Shown here: positions 37,467-44,623 of the stretch, in pieces | Position numbering within the stretch: position 1 is the first letter of the stretch | Layout of the letters: each line of letters opens with the position of its first letter | Assembly (NCBI RefSeq): GCF_001270065.2 | Contig: NZ_LFYT02000032.1 | Location: 1-48,354, forward strand | Length of the DNA: 48,354 nucleotides | Source: Limnohabitans planktonicus II-D5 | GTDB taxonomy: Bacteria > Pseudomonadota > Gammaproteobacteria > Burkholderiales > Burkholderiaceae_C | Reading direction: 5' to 3' | Made by a program: the position numbers and the translations under genes | The notes under the pieces: generated by a model | What the model was told of the DNA's origin: nothing | The model's database searches: none | The model's input: only the letters and a program-made list of their open reading frames with translations

Positions 37467-38902
37467 AAATCTCTCTTGAAATCAAATTCGTAGTCGTAGC
37501 CGCTGTAGAACTCATTCTCAACGCGGCCTGGGAGCCTTGTGGCCGCCAGGTCACGTCCTTTGGTATTGCGCACGGCTTCAACGGCTTGCATGTTGCTGAT
37601 GAGGTCCCGCGCCGTCTCTGGAGGCAATGACGACAGGTGAATTGGATGCTGAAACAATCGAAGGTCACCCCGCAACTTGCTCGCAAGCTCTTCGTTAGCC
37701 ACCGCAAAGGCTTCAGATTCGGCGCGCTTCATGAACGATTCAAGGCGCGCGGCGCGGCTGGCGCGAGGTTGTATGGAAATGGTGGCGGCTTTGCGTCGTT
37801 GTGTAGCAGACCGCAACTTGAAGCTGGATGGGTCCAAAAGGCGGATTTCTACGCAAGAAATTTGTTCCCCAATGGTCTGCAATAGCTTGTCTTGCCCGGC
37901 TTTGTCGCGTTCGGCGAGCTTGGAGATGGCATTGAGGTAGGCATGGCGGTTTTGCCCGGTACGCAGCATCATGGACTGCTGCACAAGGCCCGTGATACGT
38001 CGAATGTAGGTGTCCATGGCACGCACGAACGTGGGCTGCTTGGTGTCGCAGGCGGCATTGACGATGTCATCAATGCGGTCCAGCAGCCATTCGAACACCG
38101 AAGAACCAGTATGTTCTTTGACAGCCCACTGAGCAATGTCTTGAAGCTGCTCTTCAACGCGCTTGTATTTTTGGCTGTCTAAACTGACCCGAAGCATTTC
38201 AATCTTTTGCCGAATACCCTGTCGATTAAGCGTGGCGCTGTCAGCAGTCAGTTGCTTGGAGTAGTCCCGTTGAAACCGGTCCAAGAATTCTACGAAGTCA
38301 TCCCACTGGGAGTGCACAGTGGCTTCCTGCATGAGGTGGCGGATTCGTTCCTGCAGGTAGTCGATGCCCTCGGTCAGGTCTTCGATGACCTTTTCTGCGT
38401 ACTCATAGGCGTCTACCAGGTCATGCGCGTCGCCACGTTCGCTCAGTGCGGCTTCAAGGGCATTACGGCAGCCGCGCATATTGCGTTGCCGGCTGCGACT
38501 GGGACGGTGGAGCGCCCAGAAGGCCTCGGCGAACAATTTGCCAGGCCTCGAGAATCGGAATGCGGTGACTAAGCCATTGCGGTCCGGATACTGCTCCAGC
38601 CACCCGTCCCGTAGTAGCGCACGAATGACCGTGACGGTGAGCTGCTGGGGATCGACCGCGTCCGTTGTGTTGAATTCGTCCTGCTCAGCATCGGTATCGA
38701 GTTCGCTTTGGTGCTCGCGCACCACAGGAGCAATAAGCTCCTTGAGGGCTTCTCGATTCAGGTTGTGGACATAGTCTGCAGCAGGGCCGTGCAGCCGCTC
38801 GAACAGTGCACGTAAACAGGCTGAAACCAGCTCCCGTCGGGAACTGCTTAAAGGCCGGAAAAACCTCTGCCGTTCGGCTTCAAAAAATACGTTTGCGCTC
38901 AA
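37463..38902 (-). CDS. jetA: Wadjet JetA, DUF3375 (kleisin-like subunit)
   Basis: 479 residues. DUF3375 protein, opening FFEAERQRFFRPLSSSRREL and followed by a mostly helical body. It is the MukF-like kleisin of the motor. The start codon is a TTG at 38902, supported by GGGAG seven bases upstream; no upstream ATG is available. As the first gene it sets the operon's expression, and the AT-rich stretch just upstream (38903-39149) should hold the promoter. DUF3375 plus DUF4194 marks the type I Wadjet arrangement. Confidence 0.9.
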   Translation of the reverse strand: MSANVFFEAERQRFFRPLSSSRRELVSACLRALFERLHGPAADYVHNLNREALKELIAPVVREHQSELDTDAEQDEFNTTDAVDPQQLTVTVIRALLRDGWLEQYPDRNGLVTAFRFSRPGKLFAEAFWALHRPSRSRQRNMRGCRNALEAALSERGDAHDLVDAYEYAEKVIEDLTEGIDYLQERIRHLMQEATVHSQWDDFVEFLDRFQRDYSKQLTADSATLNRQGIRQKIEMLRVSLDSQKYKRVEEQLQDIAQWAVKEHTGSSVFEWLLDRIDDIVNAACDTKQPTFVRAMDTYIRRITGLVQQSMMLRTGQNRHAYLNAISKLAERDKAGQDKLLQTIGEQISCVEIRLLDPSSFKLRSATQRRKAATISIQPRASRAARLESFMKRAESEAFAVANEELASKLRGDLRLFQHPIHLSSLPPETARDLISNMQAVEAVRNTKGRDLAATRLPGRVENEFYSGYDYEFDFKRDL

Positions 38903-39149
38903 TAAATCACTCCCTTGAAAATTTTCTCCCTATCCCTGTCTTGTCGAGGAATTTGGCAACTCTGCTTGACGTCAATATCTACTAAAGGCAACGTTCTTAG
39001 AGTGCTGATCGTCAGCTGACCAATACTTGATTCATCATTGGAAAAAGTAATTATTTGAACCTACTTAGCGTAAGTGTATTGGACTTTCGCACATCAAAAG
39101 ATGAGAGTAAGAGTCCTGCAATTAACGTGCGGCCAAATCTACCAAACCG
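38903..39149 (-). promoter_or_regulatory. AT-rich region upstream of jetA
   Basis: About 250 bp without a gene, AT-richer than its neighbours. It carries the jetA ribosome site (GGGAG, about 38911-38915 on the opposite strand) and presumably its promoter. I could not single out a convincing -35/-10 pair. Confidence 0.4.
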
Positions 39150-39306
39150 CTCAGAGGTAGGCTGGTACCAAATCCGCAACGCCCTGGCCGAGCGCAACAA
39201 AAGCGGCGACACCGCCCCCGTCAACTTCACCCCCTTTGAGTCGGCCTACCAAGCCCTGACCGACAAGTTGCGCCCGCAGGTGTTTAGCCTGGGCTTTTTA
39301 CGATAA
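39150..39306 (+). pseudogene. C-terminal gene remnant, family not recognised
   Basis: A GC-rich frame ending at 39306 encodes VGWYQIRNALAERNKSGDTA and then FESAYQALTDKLRPQVFSLGFL. It looks like the tail of a real protein: composition jumps at about 39150 from AT-rich to gene-like, and no start codon fits the GC-rich part. I do not recognise the parent family. It lies just upstream of the RhuM gene and could be another displaced gene end. Confidence 0.5.
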
Positions 39307-39316
39307 AGGCCACATC

Positions 39317-40240
39317 GTGAACACCCTAAGAAACGGTCCAGTGATGCCCGGCGAATTCCTGCTCTACGAGACCGAGGATGGCCGCACCCGTGTGGAGTGT
39401 CGGTTCATCGAGGATTCGCTCTGGCTAACGCAAGCCTTGATGGCCGATTTTTTTCAGGTCAAGGTGCCCACCATCAACGAGCATCTGAAAACGCTTTATG
39501 CCGATGGCGAGATTGAATCTTCGGCAACCATTAGGAAATTCCTAATAGTTCGGCAAGAGGGTGAGCGAACCGTCAACCGGAACATTGACCACTACAACCT
39601 CGACGCCATCCTGGCGGTGGGCTACCGTGTTCGCTCGGCACGGGGCACGCAGTTTCGCCGCTGGGCCACCGAACGCTTGCGGGACTATCTGGTCAACGGC
39701 TTTTTGCTGGATGACGAGCGCCTGAAGAACCCGCCTGTGGGGGATTCGGCGGCGCCCGACCGTTTCAACGTGTTGCTGGAGCGCATCCGCGACATTCGCG
39801 CCAGCGAACGGCGCATGTATCTGCGGGTACGGGAAATTTTTGCCATGGCAGCGGACTATTCACCGTCGCTGCCCGAGACCACACGTTTTTCCCGCTTCAT
39901 ACAAAACAAGCTGCATTTCGCCGTCACAGGCAAAACGGCCGCCGAATTGATCGCTGAGCGTGCCGACAGCACCCAGCCACACATGGGCTTGACCACTTGG
40001 AAATCGGGCAGCGTACAAAAAGCAGATGTCACAGTGGCCAAAAACTACCTTCATGAGCCTGAAATTCAATCACTCAACCGCATCGTGACGATGTGGCTGG
40101 ATTACGCAGAAGACCAAGCCCTGCGACGTAAAGAGGTGTTTTTGAAAGACTGGGCCGAAAAGCTGGATGGGTTTTTGACTTTCAACGAACGCCAGGTGCT
40201 CGAAGGCGCTTTCGCTCAGAGTTCGTCCACGAGTCACTGA
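39317..40240 (+). CDS. RhuM-family protein
   Basis: 307 residues from a GTG at 39317; an ATG at 39344 (MPGEFLLYE) is equally plausible and fits the family start. Typical RhuM features are FLLYETEDGRTRVECRF, WLTQALMADFFQVKVPTINE and the RGTQFRRWATERLRDYLVNG block. The N-terminal part is an HTH-like segment followed by the virulence RhuM (Bro-N/KilA-like) core. Originally named in Salmonella; function unknown. Homologues often sit in mobile or defence regions, as here. Confidence 0.9.
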   Translation: MNTLRNGPVMPGEFLLYETEDGRTRVECRFIEDSLWLTQALMADFFQVKVPTINEHLKTLYADGEIESSATIRKFLIVRQEGERTVNRNIDHYNLDAILAVGYRVRSARGTQFRRWATERLRDYLVNGFLLDDERLKNPPVGDSAAPDRFNVLLERIRDIRASERRMYLRVREIFAMAADYSPSLPETTRFSRFIQNKLHFAVTGKTAAELIAERADSTQPHMGLTTWKSGSVQKADVTVAKNYLHEPEIQSLNRIVTMWLDYAEDQALRRKEVFLKDWAEKLDGFLTFNERQVLEGAFAQSSSTSH

Positions 40241-40257
40241 TCGATTCCGCGATTTGT

Positions 40258-40662
40258 TCAGTTGATGTCAGGCGCGATCAATCGCACCGTAGGAAAGTAG
40301 CTCGCATAGCGACGCACATCCCGCGTCAGCACGGGCAAGCCCGCCACCGCAGCATGTGCACCAATGAAGAAATCGGCCAGCACGTTGCTTTTGGTTCCGC
40401 CTTGCCTGCGGTATTGCACAAAGGCTTTACCCGCTAAAAACAGCGCGGGCTTGGGCGTCTCGACCACCGGGATTTGCAAGTCGGCCAGCGTGGCGTCCAG
40501 CGCTTCCACGTTGCTGAAGGTCAGCGACAGTTCGGCGTAGATCACAGGGTTGATGACCAGGCGGTGGATTTGCGCTTGGGCGCGCAGTTGCGCGATGGAC
40601 CAGTCGGCCCATGTGGGATCGTTTTCAAGCACGTCCACCAGGACGTTGGTGTCGACCAGCAT
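40258..40662 (-). CDS. vapC: PIN-domain ribonuclease toxin (VapC-like)
   Basis: 134 residues. The four PIN acidic residues are visible in order: Asp in LVDTNVLVDV, Glu in VIYAELSLTF, Asp in LADFFIGAHA and Asp in VLTRDVRRY. It should cleave RNA, commonly tRNA. The immediate upstream gene is a 66-residue protein, but the AbrB-type protein encoded first in the operon is the kind that normally pairs with this PIN group. The gap to the 66-residue gene is 3 bp. Confidence 0.9.
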   Translation of the reverse strand: MLVDTNVLVDVLENDPTWADWSIAQLRAQAQIHRLVINPVIYAELSLTFSNVEALDATLADLQIPVVETPKPALFLAGKAFVQYRRQGGTKSNVLADFFIGAHAAVAGLPVLTRDVRRYASYFPTVRLIAPDIN

Positions 40663-40665
40663 GCG

Positions 40666-40866
40666 TCAGGCTTTACCCTGTGTCACTGGCGTGCCTGCAA
40701 TTTCGCTGATGCGGTCATGAACCAGCACCCCATTGCGCCTCACCACCAAGGCTGTTTGTGTGCGCATGGCCACTTCGCGTGCCCGTTGCGCAGCGCGTAA
40801 AAGCGCAGCAGCCGAGCCGCGTAAATCGCTGTTTCGAGCTTGTTCAATAGGAAGTTGTGGCTTCAT
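40666..40866 (-). CDS. Small protein partnered with the zeta kinase, putative antitoxin
   Basis: 66 residues: a basic amphipathic helix (AAALLRAAQRAREVAMRT) and a short beta-like stretch ALVVRRNGVLVHDRI. Its ATG overlaps the zeta-kinase TGA (ATGA), so the two are translationally coupled. Similar small proteins are often seen directly after short zeta-type kinases. An antitoxin role is inferred from this position only. It could also contact the PIN protein encoded 3 bp later. Confidence 0.7.
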   Translation of the reverse strand: MKPQLPIEQARNSDLRGSAAALLRAAQRAREVAMRTQTALVVRRNGVLVHDRISEIAGTPVTQGKA

Positions 40867-41390
40867 TCTTCACTCCATTCGATCAACTTTGGCACTTCGC
40901 CGGAGTTGTCATAAACCGCCCAGACATTGACCAGCGGTTGGTAAATTTGTGCAAGGTTTTTCAGTCCTTGCTCAAAGCGACGACGAATCACCTCATCAGG
41001 GATGTGGTGCCCGCCTTGCAATACGCGTTGGGTCACACGCGCTATGGCCTCTTGTGCGTCGTGCAGTTTTAAGAAAATCAACTCGACTTTGTAGCCTGCA
41101 GCTTGCCAGCGACGGATGGCATTCGCATAAGCACGGCCAGAAAGGGTGGTTTCAAAAGCGAAACTTTGCCTTTGTGAAAAGTGCCGCTTCAGTTCTGTCA
41201 ACATCAGTCGCCCGGCTTGTAGCGCTGCTGTCTCTGGCGCAAAAGGTGCCAACCCTGCGGCAATGAGGTCGGCATTCACGAAAGTCGGACACGCCGCCTC
41301 GTTAGGCAAAAATTCGCGTGCGAATGTGGTTTTACCAGCGCCGTTGGGACCGGCAATGATGATGACTTTCAAATCTGTTTGAAGCGACAT
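40863..41390 (-). CDS. Zeta-toxin-family kinase
   Basis: 175 residues. P-loop kinase with Walker A AGPNGAGKTT (13-22), substrate-site NADLIAAGLAPF (39-50, Asp41), and FAFETTLSGRAY, a typical zeta motif. Zeta kinases phosphorylate UDP-N-acetylglucosamine and block wall synthesis; many short chromosomal members are uncharacterised. It lies 8 bp after the AbrB-type antitoxin gene and overlaps the 66-residue gene by 4 bp. Confidence 0.9.
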   Translation of the reverse strand: MSLQTDLKVIIIAGPNGAGKTTFAREFLPNEAACPTFVNADLIAAGLAPFAPETAALQAGRLMLTELKRHFSQRQSFAFETTLSGRAYANAIRRWQAAGYKVELIFLKLHDAQEAIARVTQRVLQGGHHIPDEVIRRRFEQGLKNLAQIYQPLVNVWAVYDNSGEVPKLIEWSEE

Positions 41391-41398
41391 GGCTCAGC

Positions 41399-41647
41399 TC
41401 AGCCACGCAGCAAGGCCATCAGGTCTTGCGTTTTCCAGGCCACGTCGGCTTTGCCTCGGGCGGCTTCGAAGCGGTCGGGCTGGGGCTTGGCCTTGCGGGT
41501 GGCCTTGCCGCTGTCGGCTTTGTGCAGCACCACTTCGCCGCTGCGGTTGACGGCAAAGTCAATCGAGGTGCCAGGGGTCAAACCCATGGCATCGCGGATG
41601 GGTTTGGGGATGGTTACCTGGCCTTTGACGGTGAGGGTGGTGCTCAT
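41399..41647 (-). CDS. AbrB/MazE-type antitoxin (VapB-like)
   Basis: 82 residues. Swapped-hairpin AbrB DNA-binding domain (about 1-45, LTVKGQVTIPKPIRDAMGLT) and a toxin-binding tail ending WKTQDLMALLRG. This tail type normally precedes a PIN toxin directly; here two genes intervene. AGGAG lies five bases before the ATG. As first gene it probably autoregulates the four-gene operon through the repeated TACTTGA sites upstream. Confidence 0.9.
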   Translation of the reverse strand: MSTTLTVKGQVTIPKPIRDAMGLTPGTSIDFAVNRSGEVVLHKADSGKATRKAKPQPDRFEAARGKADVAWKTQDLMALLRG

Positions 41648-41665
41648 GCGAACTCCTGAAATTCT

Positions 41666-41693
41666 TACTTGATTTTACTTGAGTAATACTTGA
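41666..41693 (-). promoter_or_regulatory. Three helically phased TACTTGA repeats
   Basis: TACTTGA occurs at 41666-41672, 41676-41682 and 41687-41693, 10 and 11 bp apart, so all three lie on one face of the helix. They sit 19-46 bp upstream of the AbrB-type antitoxin start and overlap its likely -10 region (TAAAAT on the minus strand). A good candidate operator for the AbrB protein. Confidence 0.55.
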
Positions 41694-41700
41694 CCGTTGA

Positions 41701-41749
41701 TTTGAGCTTTGAGCTTTGAGCTTTGAGCTTTGAGCTTTGAGCTTTGAGC
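41701..41749. repeat. Heptanucleotide microsatellite (TTTGAGC) x7
   Basis: Seven perfect tandem copies of TTTGAGC fill 41701-41749. They lie in the 164-bp divergent spacer between the four-gene TA operon (start 41647) and higBA (start 41812), between the two sets of putative operators. Copy-number change by slippage would alter spacing upstream of both promoters. Confidence 0.97.
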
Positions 41750-41784
41750 CCAGCGGCCCGCATGGTGTCTCGCTGTTTTGAAAA

Positions 41785-41801
41785 GATACCATATTGGTAT
41801 C
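41785..41801. promoter_or_regulatory. Candidate HigA operator
   Basis: GATACCATATTGGTATC is a perfect 6-5-6 inverted repeat 10 bp upstream of the higB start codon, the usual place for HigA autoregulation. It probably overlaps the -10 element or transcription start. Confidence 0.6.
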
Positions 41802-41811
41802 ATGATGCAGC

Positions 41812-42105
41812 ATGCGAATCATTGCGATATCAACGCTCCGTGCTTTTTGGGCAAAACATCCGGATGCACAAACACCGTTAATGGCCTGGTACGCGCTGTC
41901 CAGCAGAGCGCAATGGAAGTCGCCAGCTGACATCCAAGAGGCCTATCGACATGCAAGCTTTACAGCCAACAACCGCGTGGTGTTCAACATCAATGGCAAT
42001 GACTACCGATTGGTGGTGCTGGTGCGTGATGACAAAGGCTTGTTGTTCGTGAAGTTTGTCGGCACACATGCGCAATACGACAAGATTGATGTGCTCACTG
42101 TTTAA
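41812..42105 (+). CDS. higB: HigB-type mRNA interferase toxin
   Basis: 97 residues with HigB (RelE-like) features: MRIIAISTLRAFWAKHPDAQ, FNINGNDYRLVVLV and GLLFVKFVGTHAQYDKIDV. It degrades mRNA, in characterised members at the ribosome. Toxin-first order and an 11-bp gap to the antitoxin gene are typical of higBA. No strong ribosome site precedes it. Confidence 0.93.
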   Translation: MRIIAISTLRAFWAKHPDAQTPLMAWYALSSRAQWKSPADIQEAYRHASFTANNRVVFNINGNDYRLVVLVRDDKGLLFVKFVGTHAQYDKIDVLTV

Positions 42106-42116
42106 AGGAAAGCCCC

Positions 42117-42500
42117 ATGGAAATCCGCACCATTCACAACAAAAAAGAATACAAAGCTGCATTGGATCAAATCGAGCAGCTCTGGTCTGCCCCCGCCAAA
42201 TCCGCGCAAGCCGAGCGACTGGATGTGCTCACGCTGCTTGTCGAGCATTACGAGAAAACACACTATCCCATTGCCGACCCTGACCCCATTGAATTCATCG
42301 AGCACGTCATGGAAAGTCGTGGTCTGACTCGCAAAGACCTGGAGCCCATGATTGGGCCTCGTGGCCGTGTTGCCGACATCCTGAACAGAACACGCCCGCT
42401 GACACTGGAGATGATCCGTCGCTTGGTCGCCCAGCTTCAGTTGCCTGCGGAAGTCTTGATCCAGCCTTATCTTTTGCGGGATGAATGGTTGGCTGCTTGA
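42117..42500 (+). CDS. higA: HigA-type HTH antitoxin
   Basis: 127 residues. N-terminal toxin-binding part (1-70) and a C-terminal XRE HTH: SRGLTRKDLEPMIGPRGRVA then DILNRTRPLTLEMIRRLVAQ. AAAGGAA precedes the ATG. It should neutralise HigB and bind the palindrome upstream of higB. Ten bp beyond the stop begins a LysR gene fragment on the other strand. Confidence 0.92.
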   Translation: MEIRTIHNKKEYKAALDQIEQLWSAPAKSAQAERLDVLTLLVEHYEKTHYPIADPDPIEFIEHVMESRGLTRKDLEPMIGPRGRVADILNRTRPLTLEMIRRLVAQLQLPAEVLIQPYLLRDEWLAA

Positions 42501-42509
42501 GGCCTGCCC

Positions 42510-42745
42510 TCAAGCCATCGCCAAGCGCGCATCCTCTGCCAGCAAATCAATCAAGTCCCGCGCAAAGCCCAGGCGTCAGACAAGGGCACCAGGCGAATGG
42601 CCATGCTGCGGGCGTGGCGACGGGCGGCGGATTCGGGCAGCACGCCCACGCCAACACCGGCTTCAATCATGCGGCAGGCCGACTCGAAGTTGCTCACCTA
42701 GATGCGCAGCTTGAGTGGCTTGTTGAGCTGTTCGCATTCGCGGTT
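42510..42745 (-). pseudogene. Duplicate 3' end of the neighbouring LysR gene
   Basis: Closely matches the last part of the LysR gene at 44624-45532, in the same orientation. Relative to that gene it lacks 49 bp (equivalent to 44685-44733) between two GCCC repeats, which shifts the frame, and has a CAG-to-TAG nonsense change in the RIQVS segment. It ends with its own stop at 42510. Homology stops abruptly at 42745, where AT-rich sequence begins. Confidence 0.92.
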
Positions 42746-42772
42746 CAAACACGTCAATTCAGCATAAAGAGT

Positions 42773-42802
42773 TTGATAATTTTGCTATTAAACAATTAAA
42801 AT
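42773..42802 (+). promoter_or_regulatory. Candidate sigma-70 promoter for the lipoprotein gene
   Basis: TTGATA (42773-42778) and TAAAAT (42797-42802) are 18 bp apart in a very AT-rich stretch, 84 bp before the lipoprotein ATG. Confidence 0.5.
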
Positions 42803-42885
42803 GATAAATTTATTAGTACTTTATTTGCATTTTATTGAGTTAAGATTTCCTTCGGCACCTGTAAAAATTGCTGTAAAGGAAAAAA

Positions 42886-44520
42886 ATGACCAAATTCCAT
42901 TTGCCATCAACGCCCGCTGTCAAGCTGTCGGCCATGAGCATGGCCTTCTTGTTGATCTCCGCCTGTGGTGGCGGTGGTGGTGCACCCAACACACCTGACA
43001 CAAACACGAGTTCATGGCCTAAATCAGGGAGTTATGAAGTGGTCTTGAAGCCCTCCGGCTTCACAACAGCATCACCCTTGCAAACTTCACTTTCACTGGT
43101 GCATGCATCCACACCAGATACCGAATACCAAATCGACACATCGGCTGCAGCAACGCAGTTGGGGGTCTCTTTGAGTCAAGGTCAATGGAACCCAACCAAG
43201 GGACAGTTCACTGATTTGCAGAATGCGGCCTATGTTGACCATCGCAATGGCACTGTGCGCGTCACGTCGTTGCTCGCCAATGGTGCACGTCCTGTCCAAT
43301 CGACTGCCCCTGCAGCCGACTTGTGCAGCACAAGCCAACTGGCGAGAAACTTTTCCAAACCTTTTGCCAGTCAAATGATTGTCGATACTGCTGGCACAGA
43401 CGGCTTGTGCAACACCAGCGATGACGGACAAATGCTGATCACGTTTTCAGATACTGGCGTACCGTACATCTCCACTGTGTCATCTAAAAATCGATATTTG
43501 GGTTACTTGCGCTCACCCACAACGGGACAACCCACCCATTGGCTTGTCACCTGGAAAGAAGGCGGCCAAATTGACTTATGGTCTATTGACCAGCCTGGTA
43601 CAACCGCCATTGAATCCGGTTTTTCTACAAACACCTCTCAATTTTCCAGTGTTGCCAACTTGTCGGATTTGATTCTTTACACACAAAACGGACTGCTCAA
43701 AGCCATGCGAATGGTCAACGGGACGCCCAGTATTTCAAACGTTCCCGCGTTATCAGGCACTTCCGGCTGGAAACTGGCGGGTAACGATGCGTCGAATGCT
43801 TATGCTTATTTCAGTTCTGGTGCCAGCACCTCATGCACAGGCACTTGGCGAATCACCTCTGTTTCGAGATCTGCCGCATCAGCCAATACTTTGGCTACAG
43901 GCACCGGAAGTTTGATCGCAGCGACCACACTCAATGGCGCTGTGTACGCCTCGGTCTGCTCGGGCAGCACAGGGTCATTGATCAAAGTGGACACGACAAC
44001 AGGTACTCAAACCGTCTTAAAAGCACCATCGTCCACGATTTATATGGCCTCATCCTTTTCTGGCGAATTGGCCGTGACGGGAATTTCCTCTAACAACGGC
44101 AGCTGGTCCCTGAATTTTCTGAACCAAACCGACAACTTACTTTACGACGCTGGTAACGCCATGGTCTATGGTTCCAATCAAACAGTCTACGATGCGTCCA
44201 ACAACACTTTCAGGGGTGACAGCGTTTATGTTGTGCCACAGACATTAGGTACAACAGGAACAGGCGGAACACTGCAGAGGTGGGATGTAGCAAACAATGC
44301 CATGCACACCGTAGGCACTCTTCCATCAGCCACCGATTTGGGTGGAACTGCTGGCAATCGTGTTTTCACAGGGCCGATGTCCCCCAGCGCGTTGATCGGA
44401 GGAACCTTTGTGGCACGGATTTCTTCAGACAGTCAGATTCAACTATCAGGCAGCAGGATTTATACCTTTCTACCCAAGACGGATAACAGCTTGGTCCTGA
44501 CCACCAAGCAAGTTAAGTGA
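42886..44520 (+). CDS. Secreted lipoprotein of unknown function
   Basis: 544 residues. The signal peptide ends in the lipobox LISAC (Cys30 or thereabouts) followed by GGGGG, a common flexible tether. The rest is rich in Ser, Thr, Gly and Asn with repeated short beta-strand-like segments, suggesting a beta-propeller or other all-beta surface protein; I recognise no family. AAAGGA lies before the ATG. Codon use is AT-richer than the core genes and the gene sits between two copies of a LysR gene end, so it is probably acquired. A strong hairpin follows the stop codon. Confidence 0.8.
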   Translation: MTKFHLPSTPAVKLSAMSMAFLLISACGGGGGAPNTPDTNTSSWPKSGSYEVVLKPSGFTTASPLQTSLSLVHASTPDTEYQIDTSAAATQLGVSLSQGQWNPTKGQFTDLQNAAYVDHRNGTVRVTSLLANGARPVQSTAPAADLCSTSQLARNFSKPFASQMIVDTAGTDGLCNTSDDGQMLITFSDTGVPYISTVSSKNRYLGYLRSPTTGQPTHWLVTWKEGGQIDLWSIDQPGTTAIESGFSTNTSQFSSVANLSDLILYTQNGLLKAMRMVNGTPSISNVPALSGTSGWKLAGNDASNAYAYFSSGASTSCTGTWRITSVSRSAASANTLATGTGSLIAATTLNGAVYASVCSGSTGSLIKVDTTTGTQTVLKAPSSTIYMASSFSGELAVTGISSNNGSWSLNFLNQTDNLLYDAGNAMVYGSNQTVYDASNNTFRGDSVYVVPQTLGTTGTGGTLQRWDVANNAMHTVGTLPSATDLGGTAGNRVFTGPMSPSALIGGTFVARISSDSQIQLSGSRIYTFLPKTDNSLVLTTKQVK

Positions 44521-44534
44521 ATGTGTCATGAGTC

Positions 44535-44567
44535 CTGCAGGCAGCCTTCATGTAAGGCTGCCTGCAG
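44535..44567. terminator. Strong hairpin terminator
   Basis: CTGCAGGCAGCCTT (44535-44548) and AAGGCTGCCTGCAG (44554-44567) form a perfect 14-bp stem with a 5-base loop, between the convergent lipoprotein and LysR genes. Only a short TTG follows on the plus strand, so it may act in both directions or as a 3' stabiliser. Confidence 0.65.
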
Positions 44568-44623
44568 TTGTAAGGAAGCCTTCCAAGCGATAGCTTCATC
44601 TGATGTCTGAACACTCAGACCAT

